Below, piece after piece: positions 30,608 through 39,023 of a stretch of 64,000 bases of DNA. The notes beneath the pieces were generated by a model. That model did not search any database. It was not told the origin of the DNA and was given only the letters and a program-made list of their open reading frames with translations. This stretch comes from an uncultured Eubacteriales bacterium (lineage in GTDB: Bacteria > Bacillota > Clostridia > Oscillospirales > Acutalibacteraceae). Positions within the stretch are counted from its first letter, which is position 1. The number at the start of each line of letters is the position of its first letter. The stretch lies in contig CAKUFK010000007.1 in assembly GCA_934647945.1 (NCBI GenBank), forward strand, positions 1 to 64,000. The letters run 5' to 3'. Made by a program: the position numbers and the translations under genes.

Positions 30608-31159
30608 ATGGGGATTCTGAAAGACATATTTACTGCGGCGTTGTGGGGAAGGGAGCCTCCCGCAGTTCCGGACTGGGTGGAGTGGATCCACATATCGAAG
30701 GGAATGACACATTGCGAGACCTGTCTGAAACTGGACAAATGCTGGTTTGTAGATGAAAATAAGCCGCTGTTGCCGCAGCATCCATACTGCCATTGTACGG
30801 TGAATCCTTTACCGTTATCCCGTGTTTTAAATGAGGCGCAATCTGAATGTGATATCCGAAAATTCTCTGAATATGTTTTTCATCCCAAAAATAACAAAGG
30901 GAAAAAAGAATTGTTTGAGGTCTGGGGTTATGACAAAGCAGATTCAGAAATGCTGCAAAGAGTTTTTGAAAAGCAGGCTATAGAAAAGTATATTCAGGGG
31001 CAGTATGCATTAGGAAAATTGAATGAACAGGGTCAAAGAATAAACATACGGATAAGACTAGAAAGAAAAAACAACGATAAAATGGTTTCCTTTATATCCG
31101 GCTGGATGGTCTATCCGAATGGAAAAATTCGATTAGTTACACCATATGGAGGCGCATAA
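30608..31159 (+). CDS. MuF-linked toxin with DUF6883-like C-terminus
   Basis: A 183-residue protein starting at ATG 30608, 11 bases after GGAGG. Residues 35-75 are the tail of a MuF-like head protein domain (ITHCETC-type CETCLKLDKCW and QHPYCHCTVNPL), as in the prophage head protein at 7462-9135. The C-terminal 110 residues end in ISGWMVYPNGKIRLVTPYGG, close to the DUF6883 domain predicted to be a nuclease toxin. So this looks like a toxin module detached from a phage head protein. The next gene is a likely immunity protein and begins one base after the stop. Confidence 0.75.
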   Translation: MGILKDIFTAALWGREPPAVPDWVEWIHISKGMTHCETCLKLDKCWFVDENKPLLPQHPYCHCTVNPLPLSRVLNEAQSECDIRKFSEYVFHPKNNKGKKELFEVWGYDKADSEMLQRVFEKQAIEKYIQGQYALGKLNEQGQRINIRIRLERKNNDKMVSFISGWMVYPNGKIRLVTPYGGA

Positions 31160-31160
31160 A

Positions 31161-31370
31161 GTGAAAGAATATGATAGAGTAGAGTTGATCGTTGAAAAAG
31201 ACCGTTATGCCAAAGAGGGCGTCCATAAAGGAATGGATGGAATCATATGTGATCCCCATAAGGTCAATGACACATGGCTTGTCAGTTTTGACCAATATGG
31301 AAACTTGCCTGAAATTGCCTGTATTTCGGTAAAAGAAGAGGATCTGAGGATCATTCTGGAAGCTGAATGA
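31161..31370 (+). CDS. DUF4926-like immunity protein
   Basis: A 69-residue small beta-barrel protein: VKEYDRVELIVEKDRYAKEG, VHKGMDGIICDP, TWLVSFDQYGNLPEIACISV and EEDLRII. This is the DUF4926 pattern, repeatedly found downstream of DUF6883 proteins. The GTG at 31161 is 8 bases from GGAGG and is preferred over the ATG at 31146, which lies inside the toxin gene. It probably binds and neutralises the toxin. Confidence 0.75.
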   Translation: MKEYDRVELIVEKDRYAKEGVHKGMDGIICDPHKVNDTWLVSFDQYGNLPEIACISVKEEDLRIILEAE

Positions 31371-31579
31371 CGGGCGTTCCCATGAGGCGGGTATGCTCTT
31401 TATTTCCCGAGAAAAAGGCAAGGCTTCTGCACAATACGTCTGAACTGGAAAATCTGGCACGGGGATATGATTTAGAAATACGCACTCATTCGGTTGTCTG
31501 TAACATGCTGATTTATCAGGGGTTCCTCAAATCCTATAATTCCACTCGCACCAATGTCGAAAGAAGTCGATTGCTGTAA
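31367..31579 (+). CDS. Short frame of doubtful coding status
   Basis: A 70-codon frame that overlaps the immunity stop as ATGA and continues into the terminator hairpin. The product (MTGVPMRRVCSLFPEKKARL ... SYNSTRTNVERSRLL) matches nothing I recognise and its last residues are encoded by the terminator stem. It may be a gene remnant. Confidence 0.25.
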   Translation: MTGVPMRRVCSLFPEKKARLLHNTSELENLARGYDLEIRTHSVVCNMLIYQGFLKSYNSTRTNVERSRLL

Positions 31580-31598
31580 AGCAGTCGACTTCTTTTTC
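31561..31598 (+). terminator. Strong intrinsic terminator of the toxin/immunity unit
   Basis: AAGAAGTCGATTGCT, loop GTAA and AGCAGTCGACTTCTT form a 15-bp stem with one wobble pair, followed by TTTC. Confidence 0.85.
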
Positions 31599-31761
31599 GT
31601 GCTTTAATTATTCTCCTATATATTTTTGTTTTGGCATTCAGATGTGATGCTAATTTATCCGCATTCATCCTATATCCTGCTTAGCTCTGTAATTACATGA
31701 TGCCCCATGAATGGTGTTATTTCGTTGCGATTGGAGAGAATGATTACACAACCTGATCTTT

Positions 31762-32589
31762 TTATCGAAATGGTGAAACACGTTCTACCGTAAGCGTAGC
31801 GTTCGTAAGCGGGGTCAAATTCAACGCTGCGGTGTCAGTGGACAAAAATGCTAAATCAACAGTACCACTTAGGAATTCAATGACGCTTCCTTGTAAGACA
31901 GTGACATCGGTTGTGGACAATGTACTGTACTGCAATGTGGAGTCGATAAAGCTGCCGTTTTGTCGTACTCCCGCAGAAATTGTCTGGTCTGGTGTCTCAA
32001 CCGGGGCTATGCGGATCATATAATTGATTTCGTATTCACCCGGAATAAAAATCTGCAGTTCGTTTGGATTTGTCCCAACATCAAAAGAAGGCATAAAATT
32101 ATTGAGTTGCACCTGTTCAATCTGGCCGCTAGTGGTAAAAACAAAGGTTTGATCAGTATTGGAATAAAGACCGCCAAATGTGTTTTCCGTTGTTTTACCA
32201 TCAATTTCGACAGTCGCTGGATTGTCAAATAAATTAATGTTTAAATTGGGGGATATAAAGTTTAACTCCTCTCCAAATCTAATGGGTATTGGGCCACCAT
32301 TACCGTTTATAAAAAACAAAACATCTCCTGGATTAAAGGTGCCCTGCGGTCCTTGTTCACCCTGTGGTCCTTGTTCGCCTTGCGGTCCAGGTACGCCCTG
32401 CGGCCCTTGTTCACCCTGTGGTCCTTGTTCGCCTTGCGGTCCAGGTACGCCCTGCGGCCCTTGTTCACCCTGTGGTCCTTGTTCGCCTTGCGGTCCAGGT
32501 ACGCCCTGCGGCCCTTGGCAGCACCCACAGTTGCAGCAGTTAAAACAATTTTTATGGTGATTTTTATCCTCGCAGTTGTATATACTCAT
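31762..32589 (-). CDS. Collagen-like BclA-type surface protein
   Basis: A 275-residue protein starting MSIYNCEDKNHHKNCFNCCN, with a Cys/His-rich head. About 60 residues of Gly-x-y collagen triplets follow, built from an 18-residue unit (GPQGEQGPQGEQGPQGVP) encoded by a 54-base tandem repeat present three times. The C-terminal 165 residues form a jellyroll-like domain (GGLYSNTDQTFVFTTSGQIE, GEYEINYMIRIA, QGSVIEFLSGTVDLAFLST), as in Bacillus BclA and Clostridia spore-coat or exosporium glycoproteins. No export signal is seen, consistent with spore-surface deposition from the mother cell. The gene is AT-rich compared with its surroundings. Confidence 0.88.
   Translation of the reverse strand: MSIYNCEDKNHHKNCFNCCNCGCCQGPQGVPGPQGEQGPQGEQGPQGVPGPQGEQGPQGEQGPQGVPGPQGEQGPQGEQGPQGTFNPGDVLFFINGNGGPIPIRFGEELNFISPNLNINLFDNPATVEIDGKTTENTFGGLYSNTDQTFVFTTSGQIEQVQLNNFMPSFDVGTNPNELQIFIPGEYEINYMIRIAPVETPDQTISAGVRQNGSFIDSTLQYSTLSTTDVTVLQGSVIEFLSGTVDLAFLSTDTAALNLTPLTNATLTVERVSPFR
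32347..32513. repeat. 54-base tandem repeats encoding collagen triplets
   Basis: Three nearly identical 54-base units, each coding six Gly-x-y triplets. The copy number is expected to vary between strains by slippage. Confidence 0.85.
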
Positions 32590-32752
32590 GTTTATATCTC
32601 TTCCTCCTTTATCCATATTAGAAACCTGATCGTACAAGTATCTAATATAAGTTTATTCTGGAGACCGAGAATAAGTTTATCTTTCTCTGGAGGGTAGAGA
32701 TGTTTATTTTGCTTCAGTGTAGAAAAAATTGAATTGATAAGAACCTGAATGA

Positions 32753-32794
32753 GACCTACTTTTCGAATATTTTTATCGAAAAGCGGGTCTTTTT
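32753..32794 (+). terminator. Intrinsic terminator upstream of the GNAT gene
   Basis: GACCTACTTTTCGA pairs with TCGAAAAGCGGGTC (one mismatch, one wobble), followed by TTTTT. No plus-strand gene precedes it, so it may end an antisense transcript or be a leftover of rearrangement. The rest of 32590-33053 is AT-rich and holds no gene; TATAGT near 33017 is a possible -10 for the GNAT gene. Confidence 0.6.
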
Positions 32795-33053
32795 CTATGC
32801 GGAATCATTGGTATATCGGGATTACTTCAATTCATTGTTTCAATGCACAAATAACGAAAAAATATAAGTTAGGGGGAAAAATATTTTATAATAGTTTGTT
32901 TTTGAACAAGCTATCCTCATATAAGTTGCCTTCGTGCGATGGTTCAAGTTTTCCCCGAAAAACGACAGGCGATCTTTTTTGTCTTACCTTTACAGTCGAC
33001 TTCTTTCGATTTATGTGATATAGTAATAAATATTTCAATGAAAGGAAATCGGT

Positions 33054-33476
33054 ATGAATATTATTTATAACGATACAAAAAAAGATTTGCCTTCTGAACA
33101 GCTTTATAAATTATTTGTGGCGGTAGGTTGGTCGGGAACCTCAGACACTCCAGATATGATAAAAAATTATAATATACCGTTTATTAATTCAACCCTTGTA
33201 ATTTCAGCGTGGGAAAACGAGCTTTTAGTTGGAGCTGTACGGGTATTGAGTGATAAAATGTTCAGGTCAGTTATTTATGATTTACTGGTAATGCCCGAAT
33301 TCCAAAACATGGGGATTGGTAAAGAACTATTAAAACGCTGTGTAGCGCATTTTCCAACATCAGAATGGTTGGTTCAAACAAAAACAAACATATCCGGTTA
33401 TTATGAAAAAAATGGATTTAAACCCATAAATGATGTGTTTTTGACCATTCCATGCAAACTGTTTTCAAACACCTAA
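33054..33476 (+). CDS. GNAT family N-acetyltransferase
   Basis: A 140-residue acetyltransferase. The acetyl-CoA site is in VMPEFQNMGIGKELLKRCVA (R/Q-x-x-G-x-G/A), preceded by the beta strands LVGAVRVLSD and SVIYDLLV and followed by the KTNISGYYEKNGF motif with the usual Tyr. It resembles the small PA4866/YpeA-like group of unknown substrate. The gene is AT-rich and flanked by terminators, so it looks like an acquired single-gene unit. The ribosome binding site is AAAGGAA. Confidence 0.88.
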   Translation: MNIIYNDTKKDLPSEQLYKLFVAVGWSGTSDTPDMIKNYNIPFINSTLVISAWENELLVGAVRVLSDKMFRSVIYDLLVMPEFQNMGIGKELLKRCVAHFPTSEWLVQTKTNISGYYEKNGFKPINDVFLTIPCKLFSNT

Positions 33477-33549
33477 CGACAGTATTTTATGGAAGTTCAA
33501 GTCTTATGGGCAAATTATTCTACCCGATCTTTTTGTGCCGCCTTTACAC

Positions 33550-33586
33550 GTCACCGCAAGCGATATATCGCTTGCGGTGACTTTTT
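33550..33586 (+). terminator. Intrinsic terminator after the GNAT gene
   Basis: A perfect 32-base palindrome (GTCACCGCAAGCGATA and its complement) followed by TTTTT. The rest of 33477-33708 has no gene. Confidence 0.85.
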
Positions 33587-33708
33587 ATAAAAATCACTGG
33601 CGCGCTCATCCCACTGCGTCTCCCCTTTCGCAAAAAGTCACGCGACGGCTCGCAAGAGCGTCTTGTTCTCTGTGCTTTGTCCTCACGAAACAAGGAAGCC
33701 GCGTCCTC

Positions 33709-34446
33709 TCAGGCGCCACGCATCCGGCGGCGGAAAATCCAGACCGCTAGGCCGTAAAACACCACTGCGTAACCAGCCACCCACACGAGATGGAGGGGCA
33801 TGGCGCTATACTCCCCGTTCATGGCCGCCTTTACCGCTTCCACCGCATGGGCAAAGGGCAGGAGATTGCAGAGGGTCCGGAAAACACCTCCGATCATATC
33901 CAGGCTGAACCAAGTACCGCTCAGCCACGCCGCGAGGTTGACCAGGATAGAGGCAGCCCCGCCCACCTGCGTCGCGGTGAAGAGACTGCCGAGCAGGAGC
34001 CCGAGCGCGATGAACAGCATGGCCGGGACCAGCAGCACGGCAAGGCCGGGCAGCAGATTCACGCTGACAGGAAGCCCGAAGAACAGCGCCGTAACATAGC
34101 AGACTACTCCCTGCAGAAGGGCCAGGGGCAACATGGGCAAGGAATAGCCGAGGATGTAGTCCGCCCCCGTCATGGGGCAGGCAAACAAGCGCATGAGAAA
34201 GGCGCTGGAGCGGTCATTCGCGATCAGCATGCCGAGGAACAGGGACAGGAAGGAGAGCCCGAACACGGCCATCCCCGGCGTGAAGGCCGCAATGCCAAAC
34301 ATCTCGGCCGGCATCTCCGGGACGCTGCGCTTCATCATCGAGATCAGTAGGATCAATACGACCGGAAATCCAATGCCGAACAGGGCGCTCAGGGGATCCC
34401 GTACGATCTCCCGTGCGTTTCGGGCGGCAAACGCCATCGTCCTCAT
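33709..34446 (-). CDS. ABC-2 type transporter permease
   Basis: A 245-residue membrane protein with six predicted helices (LFGIGFPVVLILLISM, GMAVFGLSFLSLFLGMLIA, LPLALLQGVVCYVTALFFG, LLPGLAVLLVPAMLFIALGL, GGAASILVNLAAWLSGTWF, LVWVAGYAVVFYGLAVWIF). It is the permease partner of the ATPase encoded upstream, with which it overlaps by 4 bases. ABC-2 exporters move drugs, lipids or peptides; the substrate is not known. Confidence 0.85.
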   Translation of the reverse strand: MRTMAFAARNAREIVRDPLSALFGIGFPVVLILLISMMKRSVPEMPAEMFGIAAFTPGMAVFGLSFLSLFLGMLIANDRSSAFLMRLFACPMTGADYILGYSLPMLPLALLQGVVCYVTALFFGLPVSVNLLPGLAVLLVPAMLFIALGLLLGSLFTATQVGGAASILVNLAAWLSGTWFSLDMIGGVFRTLCNLLPFAHAVEAVKAAMNGEYSAMPLHLVWVAGYAVVFYGLAVWIFRRRMRGA

Positions 34447-35174
34447 GCCGGCACCTCCTCGTCTGTCAGGGTTAAAAACGCATCCTCCAGCGTGGCGGCG
34501 CCGGTTTCCCGTTTAATTTCCTCTACCGTCCCCACCACCTGCATCCGGCCACGGCTCATGATCCCGATCCGATCGGCCAGTGCTTCCGCCTCCTCCAGAT
34601 AGTGGGTGGTCAGGATGACGGTAATCCGCCCTTTCAGCCTTTCGATCTGTGTCCACAAATCCCGCCTGGCCCGCACATCCAGTCCGAGGGTGGGTTCATC
34701 CAGGAAGAGGACCTGCGGCTCCGAAACCAGCGCCATGGCAATGCTCAGCCGCCTCTGCATACCGCCTGAAAGGGATTTTGCCCGGTCCTTTGCGCGTTCT
34801 GTCAGTCGGAATTCCTGCAGCAGCGTCTCCACCCTGTTGGCCCCTTGCCGCCTGTTCTTGCCATAGAGGCGGGCCATCAGCTCGAGGTTTTCCCGGACCG
34901 ACAGCTTCGGCGCGACCGCGGTTTCCTGTGGAGAGACGTTGAGGAGCTGCTTGGCTGCCAGGGATTCCTCGCCCACATCATGGCCCATGATCCGGGCCGC
35001 ACCGCCGGACGGAGGCAACAGCCCCGACAGCATCCGGAGGGTGGTGGTTTTTCCAGCACCATTCTGGCCGAGCAGGGCAAAAGTCTCTCCCCGCAAAACC
35101 GACAGGTTCAACGCGTCCACCGCCGTCCGGGAGCCGAACATCTTCGTCAGTCCCACGATTTCGATGGCATTCAT
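34443..35174 (-). CDS. ABC transporter ATP-binding protein
   Basis: A 243-residue ATPase: Walker A GQNGAGKTT near 36, Q-loop at SPQETAVAP, signature LSGGMQRRLSIAMALV near 137, Walker B VLFLDEPTLGLD near 158, H-loop at LTTHYLEEAE. The C-terminal VVGTVEEIKRETGAATLEDA extension is typical of the DrrA/CcmA-type ATPases that pair with ABC-2 permeases. It overlaps the regulator gene upstream by 4 bases. Confidence 0.93.
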   Translation of the reverse strand: MNAIEIVGLTKMFGSRTAVDALNLSVLRGETFALLGQNGAGKTTTLRMLSGLLPPSGGAARIMGHDVGEESLAAKQLLNVSPQETAVAPKLSVRENLELMARLYGKNRRQGANRVETLLQEFRLTERAKDRAKSLSGGMQRRLSIAMALVSEPQVLFLDEPTLGLDVRARRDLWTQIERLKGRITVILTTHYLEEAEALADRIGIMSRGRMQVVGTVEEIKRETGAATLEDAFLTLTDEEVPA

Positions 35175-35395
35175 TTGGACTCCTCCTTGGGGTCCTGCGC
35201 GTCGAAGATCGCCTGCGCGAATTGCATGAACGCGTCATTTTTCACCAGCGCGAGTCCCCGCTCGATATCGCCCAGCACCAAAAGGGTGTCCCCGGGCCGG
35301 ATGCCGAACACTTCCCGGGCCTCTTTCGGGATGACAATCTGCCCTTTTTCTCCCACTTTCGCCGTCCAAGCGTATTTGCCCATCGGTTTGTCCAT
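35171..35395 (-). CDS. AbrB-family transcriptional regulator
   Basis: A 74-residue protein with a SpoVT/AbrB swapped-hairpin DNA-binding domain (WTAKVGEKGQIVIPKEAREV FGI-type), then GDTLLVLGDIERGLALVKND and a short C-terminal helix. It heads the operon with the ABC transporter and probably controls it; an inverted repeat overlaps the promoter -10. Confidence 0.88.
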   Translation of the reverse strand: MDKPMGKYAWTAKVGEKGQIVIPKEAREVFGIRPGDTLLVLGDIERGLALVKNDAFMQFAQAIFDAQDPKEESK

Positions 35396-35415
35396 GAGAA
35401 TCCCTCCGTATGAAA

Positions 35416-35472
35416 AGTATGATTTGTATAATTTATGTTTTATATCATACTCCTTTGGCGCTCAATTGTCAA
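35416..35472 (-). promoter_or_regulatory. Promoter and operator of the AbrB-ABC operon
   Basis: Minus-strand -35 TTGACA (35472-35467), 17-base spacer, -10 TATGAT (35449-35444). ATCATACT (35444-35451) overlapping the -10 and AGTATGAT (35416-35423) are exact inverted repeats 20 bases apart, a probable autoregulatory operator. Confidence 0.75.
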
Positions 35473-36134
35473 GCCGTACCGAGGAGTGAAGGGCTCACTT
35501 TCCGCCCGCGCATACGGCGCTTTGACGCCCTATAATTTACCGTTTTGTTATGCGCTTATGCCATAAAGCACATGCCGCGCGGGCACCTCCTTTCTTTCCG
35601 CAAAAGGGCTGGGCAGAACGCGGATAAAACCGTGTGCAGTCTGCCCCGGCCCCCCGCAAAAGCTGCCGCATTTGCCCCCGTTTATTTAAATAGGGGAAGG
35701 GGGAAAGAAGCGTCGGGGAGAGAAGCCCCCTGAACCCTTAACTCAGATTCTTAGGGCCATTGTGGAACCCCACAATGACGGTAAGCGGCCCCAGGGCTTG
35801 GATTTGCTGTCTTTTTTCAACCCCGCGCCCTGCCGATCCCCGGAGGCCTCGGGCCCCCTTGTTGTATGGACGTCGGTTCAGGAGATATCGTACCCACCGA
35901 TTTTCTGGGGGTCCGGGGGGAACCCCCGGTGGCGTTTTTGCTTCCTTTTTCCGCCGTGGAAAAAAGGAAGTGGCCCGCAGGCCAAACCCATTCAATAAGC
36001 TATGATTTTCTATGCGCTCATGCCATAAAACACATTTTGACACCCCCTTTCTTGTCAAAATGGGCCGGGGATGGGGCTGGTTTTTGCAGGGAGGCGAATC
36101 ACCGAATCCCGAAAATTGGATGGATACACAAGAG
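35473..36134. other. Long non-coding interval with imperfect repeats
   Basis: No gene is supported in about 660 bases. Two copies of a roughly 75-base element occur in the same orientation (35541-35620 and 36007-36085), sharing TATGCGCT-ATGCCATAAA-CACAT and a CCTTTCTT...AAAA-GGGC tail. Hairpins occur at 35758-35777 (CATTGTGG/CCACAATG) and near 35938-35968 (CTTCCTTTTTCC/GGAAAAAAGGAAG, one bulge). Its GC-rich, repeat-bearing character suggests a dispersed intergenic repeat family of this genome. Confidence 0.5.
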
Positions 36135-36172
36135 GGGAGCCGCCCGCCCCCGAGAGGGTGCGGACGGCTCCC
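36135..36172 (-). terminator. Terminal hairpin of the polysaccharide locus
   Basis: GGGAGCCGTCCGC and GCGGGCGGCTCCC form a 13-bp stem with one G-U pair on the minus strand, 15 bases after the last stop codon. The T-run is weak (TCTTGTG). Confidence 0.55.
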
Positions 36173-36186
36173 TATACATATCGGAT

Positions 36187-37851
36187 TCAGCTCCGGCGCC
36201 TGCGCATCCTGCGCAGCAGGTAAACGATGAGAAGTGCCTCCACGCCGATCCCCAGGACACATCCCCCCATCAGGAGGATCTGACCCGGACGAAGTTTGCT
36301 CCCGGCCCGGGAATCGCCGGGACGAGCGTCGGCTTTTACCAACGCCTCGGCGTCGGGATGCCGTTCCACCTGTCCGACCGGCATCTTGAACGCCAGCGGG
36401 TAATACCCACCGCTGTTCGTCAGGTTGGCGTCCTGGTTCCGGTTGAAAAAGGCGTAGGATACCTCCGCCACGCTCTGACCCTCTGCCGGAATCGAAACGG
36501 CGTAGGCCCCGCCGATGGCGGCCTTCGTCTCGGTGCCGTCCAAACGGAAACCCAGGAGTTCCTCCCCTGCGGCTATCTTCAGCCCTTCCCCCGCATTGCC
36601 GAACACGACCTCGACGGTTTTGCCGTCGAAGGTGGCCGATATGGGCCGGGGGCCGCTGTATAGCTCCTTTTTACCATAGACCAGGCCGAGCGAGGCATCC
36701 AGCAACTTGGCGGCAACCGGTTCCTTGTGAGGGGGATGGATGTCGTTCAGATCCACTTCCACATCATAAATCGGAACGGAAAGGGCTTTGCCATAGGCCC
36801 TGTTAATCTCCTCGACCCCCTGATTCATGAGGAAATTGCCGTTGGGCACGGCCGTCCCGTTGAGACCGCCGGTATAGCCGGTCCCCTGAAGGTAATCGTT
36901 CCGATAACTGAAGGAGGCGATCTGCACCGACAGGAAGGGCAGGAGGTTCTCTCCGTCTCCGAAAACGGTGCTCCAGTCCCTTACCAACAAAGGTATCCCC
37001 CGCCGCAGCACGTCCCCGTTTCCGCGCTCGATATCGGTTTCTCCCTGATACCACAGGATTCCAGCCGCTTGATAACCCCTCATGGGATGGATACGGGAAT
37101 TGTAGAAGCGGTGCAGAGCGTCCCAGGTACCATCGTCGGCCCTGGGCTGGACCTGCGCGGTGACGTAGTCGGCAAAATCCGGGTTGGCCGCCGTCGTGTC
37201 CTGACCGATCCAAGTACAGAACCGGCTGCCGCCCTGAGCTGTGTTTACAATCCCGACCGGAATCCCCAGCGTATCGCTGAGATTGTACGCAAACATGTAC
37301 CCAATGGCCGAGCAGAGCTGTGCGGCGTCCCAGCTGACGGCGGTGAGCCAGTATCCGGCCGCATCGTCCTGGGGCGTATCGCTGCCGGAATCGACGGATA
37401 CGAAAAACCGCACCTTGCCGGTATGCTCCTTTTTCGCCCAGTCCGCCGCCTCGGCCGCCTTGGCCAGGGTCCATTCCATGTTCGATTGGCCGCCCGCTAT
37501 CCAGACTTCGCCGAACACCAGGTTTTCCACCGTCCGGACCACGCTGCCGGCCTTGGCTTCCAGGCTGTATTCGTCGAATGAACCGCTCTGGGCGGGCAGC
37601 GCCGCGTTCCACCGGCCGCCGCTGACGGCAGCTGTCTGGGACGCCACGGCTTCATCGCCCTTTTTGAGCGTCACCGTCACCGTGTCGCCGTCCCGGCCGA
37701 AACCGAAAACCTGTACAGGACGGCCCTGCTGCAGAACCATGCCGTCACCGAAAATCGACGCAAAGCTCAAGCCGGCATCGGCACCGGCCGACAGGGGAAG
37801 GGAAGCCGTCATCAGGAACACCACCGTTACCAGGGCCAGGATACGCTTCAT
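36187..37851 (-). CDS. Sialate O-acetylesterase-like membrane-anchored protein
   Basis: A 554-residue exported esterase of the SASA type. Residues 1-26 are a signal peptide. A jellyroll domain (MVLQQGRPVQVFGFGRDGDT) precedes the SGNH-like catalytic domain with nucleophile Ser123 in GGQSNMEW, a WYQGETDIERG block and the C-terminal DIHPPHK with the catalytic His. The end has a transmembrane helix (LLMGGCVLGIGVEALLIVYL) and a basic tail, so the enzyme faces outwards on the membrane. It would remove O-acetyl groups from glycans before cleavage. It is the last gene of the locus; the start at 37851 is preferred over 37860 because of GGTGG spacing. Confidence 0.87.
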   Translation of the reverse strand: MKRILALVTVVFLMTASLPLSAGADAGLSFASIFGDGMVLQQGRPVQVFGFGRDGDTVTVTLKKGDEAVASQTAAVSGGRWNAALPAQSGSFDEYSLEAKAGSVVRTVENLVFGEVWIAGGQSNMEWTLAKAAEAADWAKKEHTGKVRFFVSVDSGSDTPQDDAAGYWLTAVSWDAAQLCSAIGYMFAYNLSDTLGIPVGIVNTAQGGSRFCTWIGQDTTAANPDFADYVTAQVQPRADDGTWDALHRFYNSRIHPMRGYQAAGILWYQGETDIERGNGDVLRRGIPLLVRDWSTVFGDGENLLPFLSVQIASFSYRNDYLQGTGYTGGLNGTAVPNGNFLMNQGVEEINRAYGKALSVPIYDVEVDLNDIHPPHKEPVAAKLLDASLGLVYGKKELYSGPRPISATFDGKTVEVVFGNAGEGLKIAAGEELLGFRLDGTETKAAIGGAYAVSIPAEGQSVAEVSYAFFNRNQDANLTNSGGYYPLAFKMPVGQVERHPDAEALVKADARPGDSRAGSKLRPGQILLMGGCVLGIGVEALLIVYLLRRMRRRRS

Positions 37852-37863
37852 ATCCACCATCCC

Positions 37864-38958
37864 TTATTGATCGGCTCCATCGTCAGGCCCGCCATCCTGC
37901 GGCGCCCTGCCCTTGAGCCATTTGACCAGGAAGACCACGCCGACCGCAACCGCTCCGGCGCCCAGGACGCAGAGAAGGACGATCAGAGCCAGCGGCAGGC
38001 CACCCTGTTCCTCTTCGCCCCCCTGACCGTTGGAGACGTCGGGGGAGGAGGCGGGTACGGTCGTACCGTCCACATCGGCTGTGCCGTCGGTCGTCCCGGA
38101 CGGATTGCCGGAGGTGGACGCGTCGGAGGATCCGTCGGACGAACCGGACGAATTACCTGCCGTGGTAGTCACTGCGGGAGGCGCCGTGGTGGTGGGATCC
38201 GGAGTCTGTGCCGTGGTGGTCGGATCCGTCTCCCCGATTTTGGCCGTCACGCCCGAGACACGGATATCCCGGATATAGATATCGGCGCCTTCCATGTAGA
38301 AGCCGACACCGAAAATATCCTTGTAGTGGCCGGCGATGGTCTTGTCTTTCAGATGGTTGGAACGGCAGTTCATCTGGGAGAGGTCAAAGCCCACCCATCC
38401 CTCATAGCCCGAAGGGATGAGCATATGCTTCCAGGTATCCTCGGTGGTGGTCTTCTCCACAAACGCACCGTTTTCCTGCAGCAGGTATTTTGCCCCGACG
38501 ATCTCGCTGTCGAAATATCCCTGCACCTGCCCGGAATCTTCGTTGTCCGTCGCCAGGGCTACGTTGAGATAGACATCCCCCGTGGCTTTGGCATAAAACC
38601 AGATGGTGGTCGCGCCGGTCCAATTGGTCACGGCCTTCTTTTTAGCCTTGGCGCGGATCAGATCCAGATAGATGCCGCCGTTCCAGTTGGTGGTTTTCCG
38701 GTGATAGAGCAGCCATTCCTCGCCGCCCTCCTTCACTTTGGACACCACGAGGTCCTTGGACGTGACCATCTGCGTACCCAAAACACCGCCGAGATCATTG
38801 GCCAGGGTGAGCTCCTGCCCCTCCGGCAGATAGGAGAAATCGACCACCGGCGCCGCGGTTTCCGGCTTATCGCCGGCGGCCAGGGACGCGGGGGTCAGTG
38901 CCGACACCATCATAACCAAAGCCGACAGGACGGCGCCGAAACGAAACGCTTTTTTCAT
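37864..38958 (-). CDS. Membrane-anchored surface protein with one unrecognised beta domain
   Basis: A 364-residue protein: signal peptide (1-28), one domain at about 38-228, a Thr/Ser/Pro/Gly-rich linker (230-320) and a C-terminal transmembrane helix (LALIVLLCVLGAGAVAVGVV) with a charged tail. The domain (VVDFSYLPEGQELTLANDLG ... TNWNGGIYLDL ... EDTWKHMLIPSGYEGWVGFD) occurs twice more in the next protein upstream. Its all-beta, Trp/Tyr-rich look and the company of glycan enzymes suggest carbohydrate binding; I know no named family for it. Confidence 0.75.
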   Translation of the reverse strand: MKKAFRFGAVLSALVMMVSALTPASLAAGDKPETAAPVVDFSYLPEGQELTLANDLGGVLGTQMVTSKDLVVSKVKEGGEEWLLYHRKTTNWNGGIYLDLIRAKAKKKAVTNWTGATTIWFYAKATGDVYLNVALATDNEDSGQVQGYFDSEIVGAKYLLQENGAFVEKTTTEDTWKHMLIPSGYEGWVGFDLSQMNCRSNHLKDKTIAGHYKDIFGVGFYMEGADIYIRDIRVSGVTAKIGETDPTTTAQTPDPTTTAPPAVTTTAGNSSGSSDGSSDASTSGNPSGTTDGTADVDGTTVPASSPDVSNGQGGEEEQGGLPLALIVLLCVLGAGAVAVGVVFLVKWLKGRAPQDGGPDDGADQ

Positions 38959-39023
38959 TGACAACACCCCAAATATGTTTTATTTAGGTCATTTTTTCAC
39001 GAACCGACCAGGGTGGGCCCGCT

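Noticed and set aside
32347..32513. CRISPR-like tandem repeats
   Set aside because: Units are contiguous without spacers, encode Gly-x-y triplets and lie within a complete gene.
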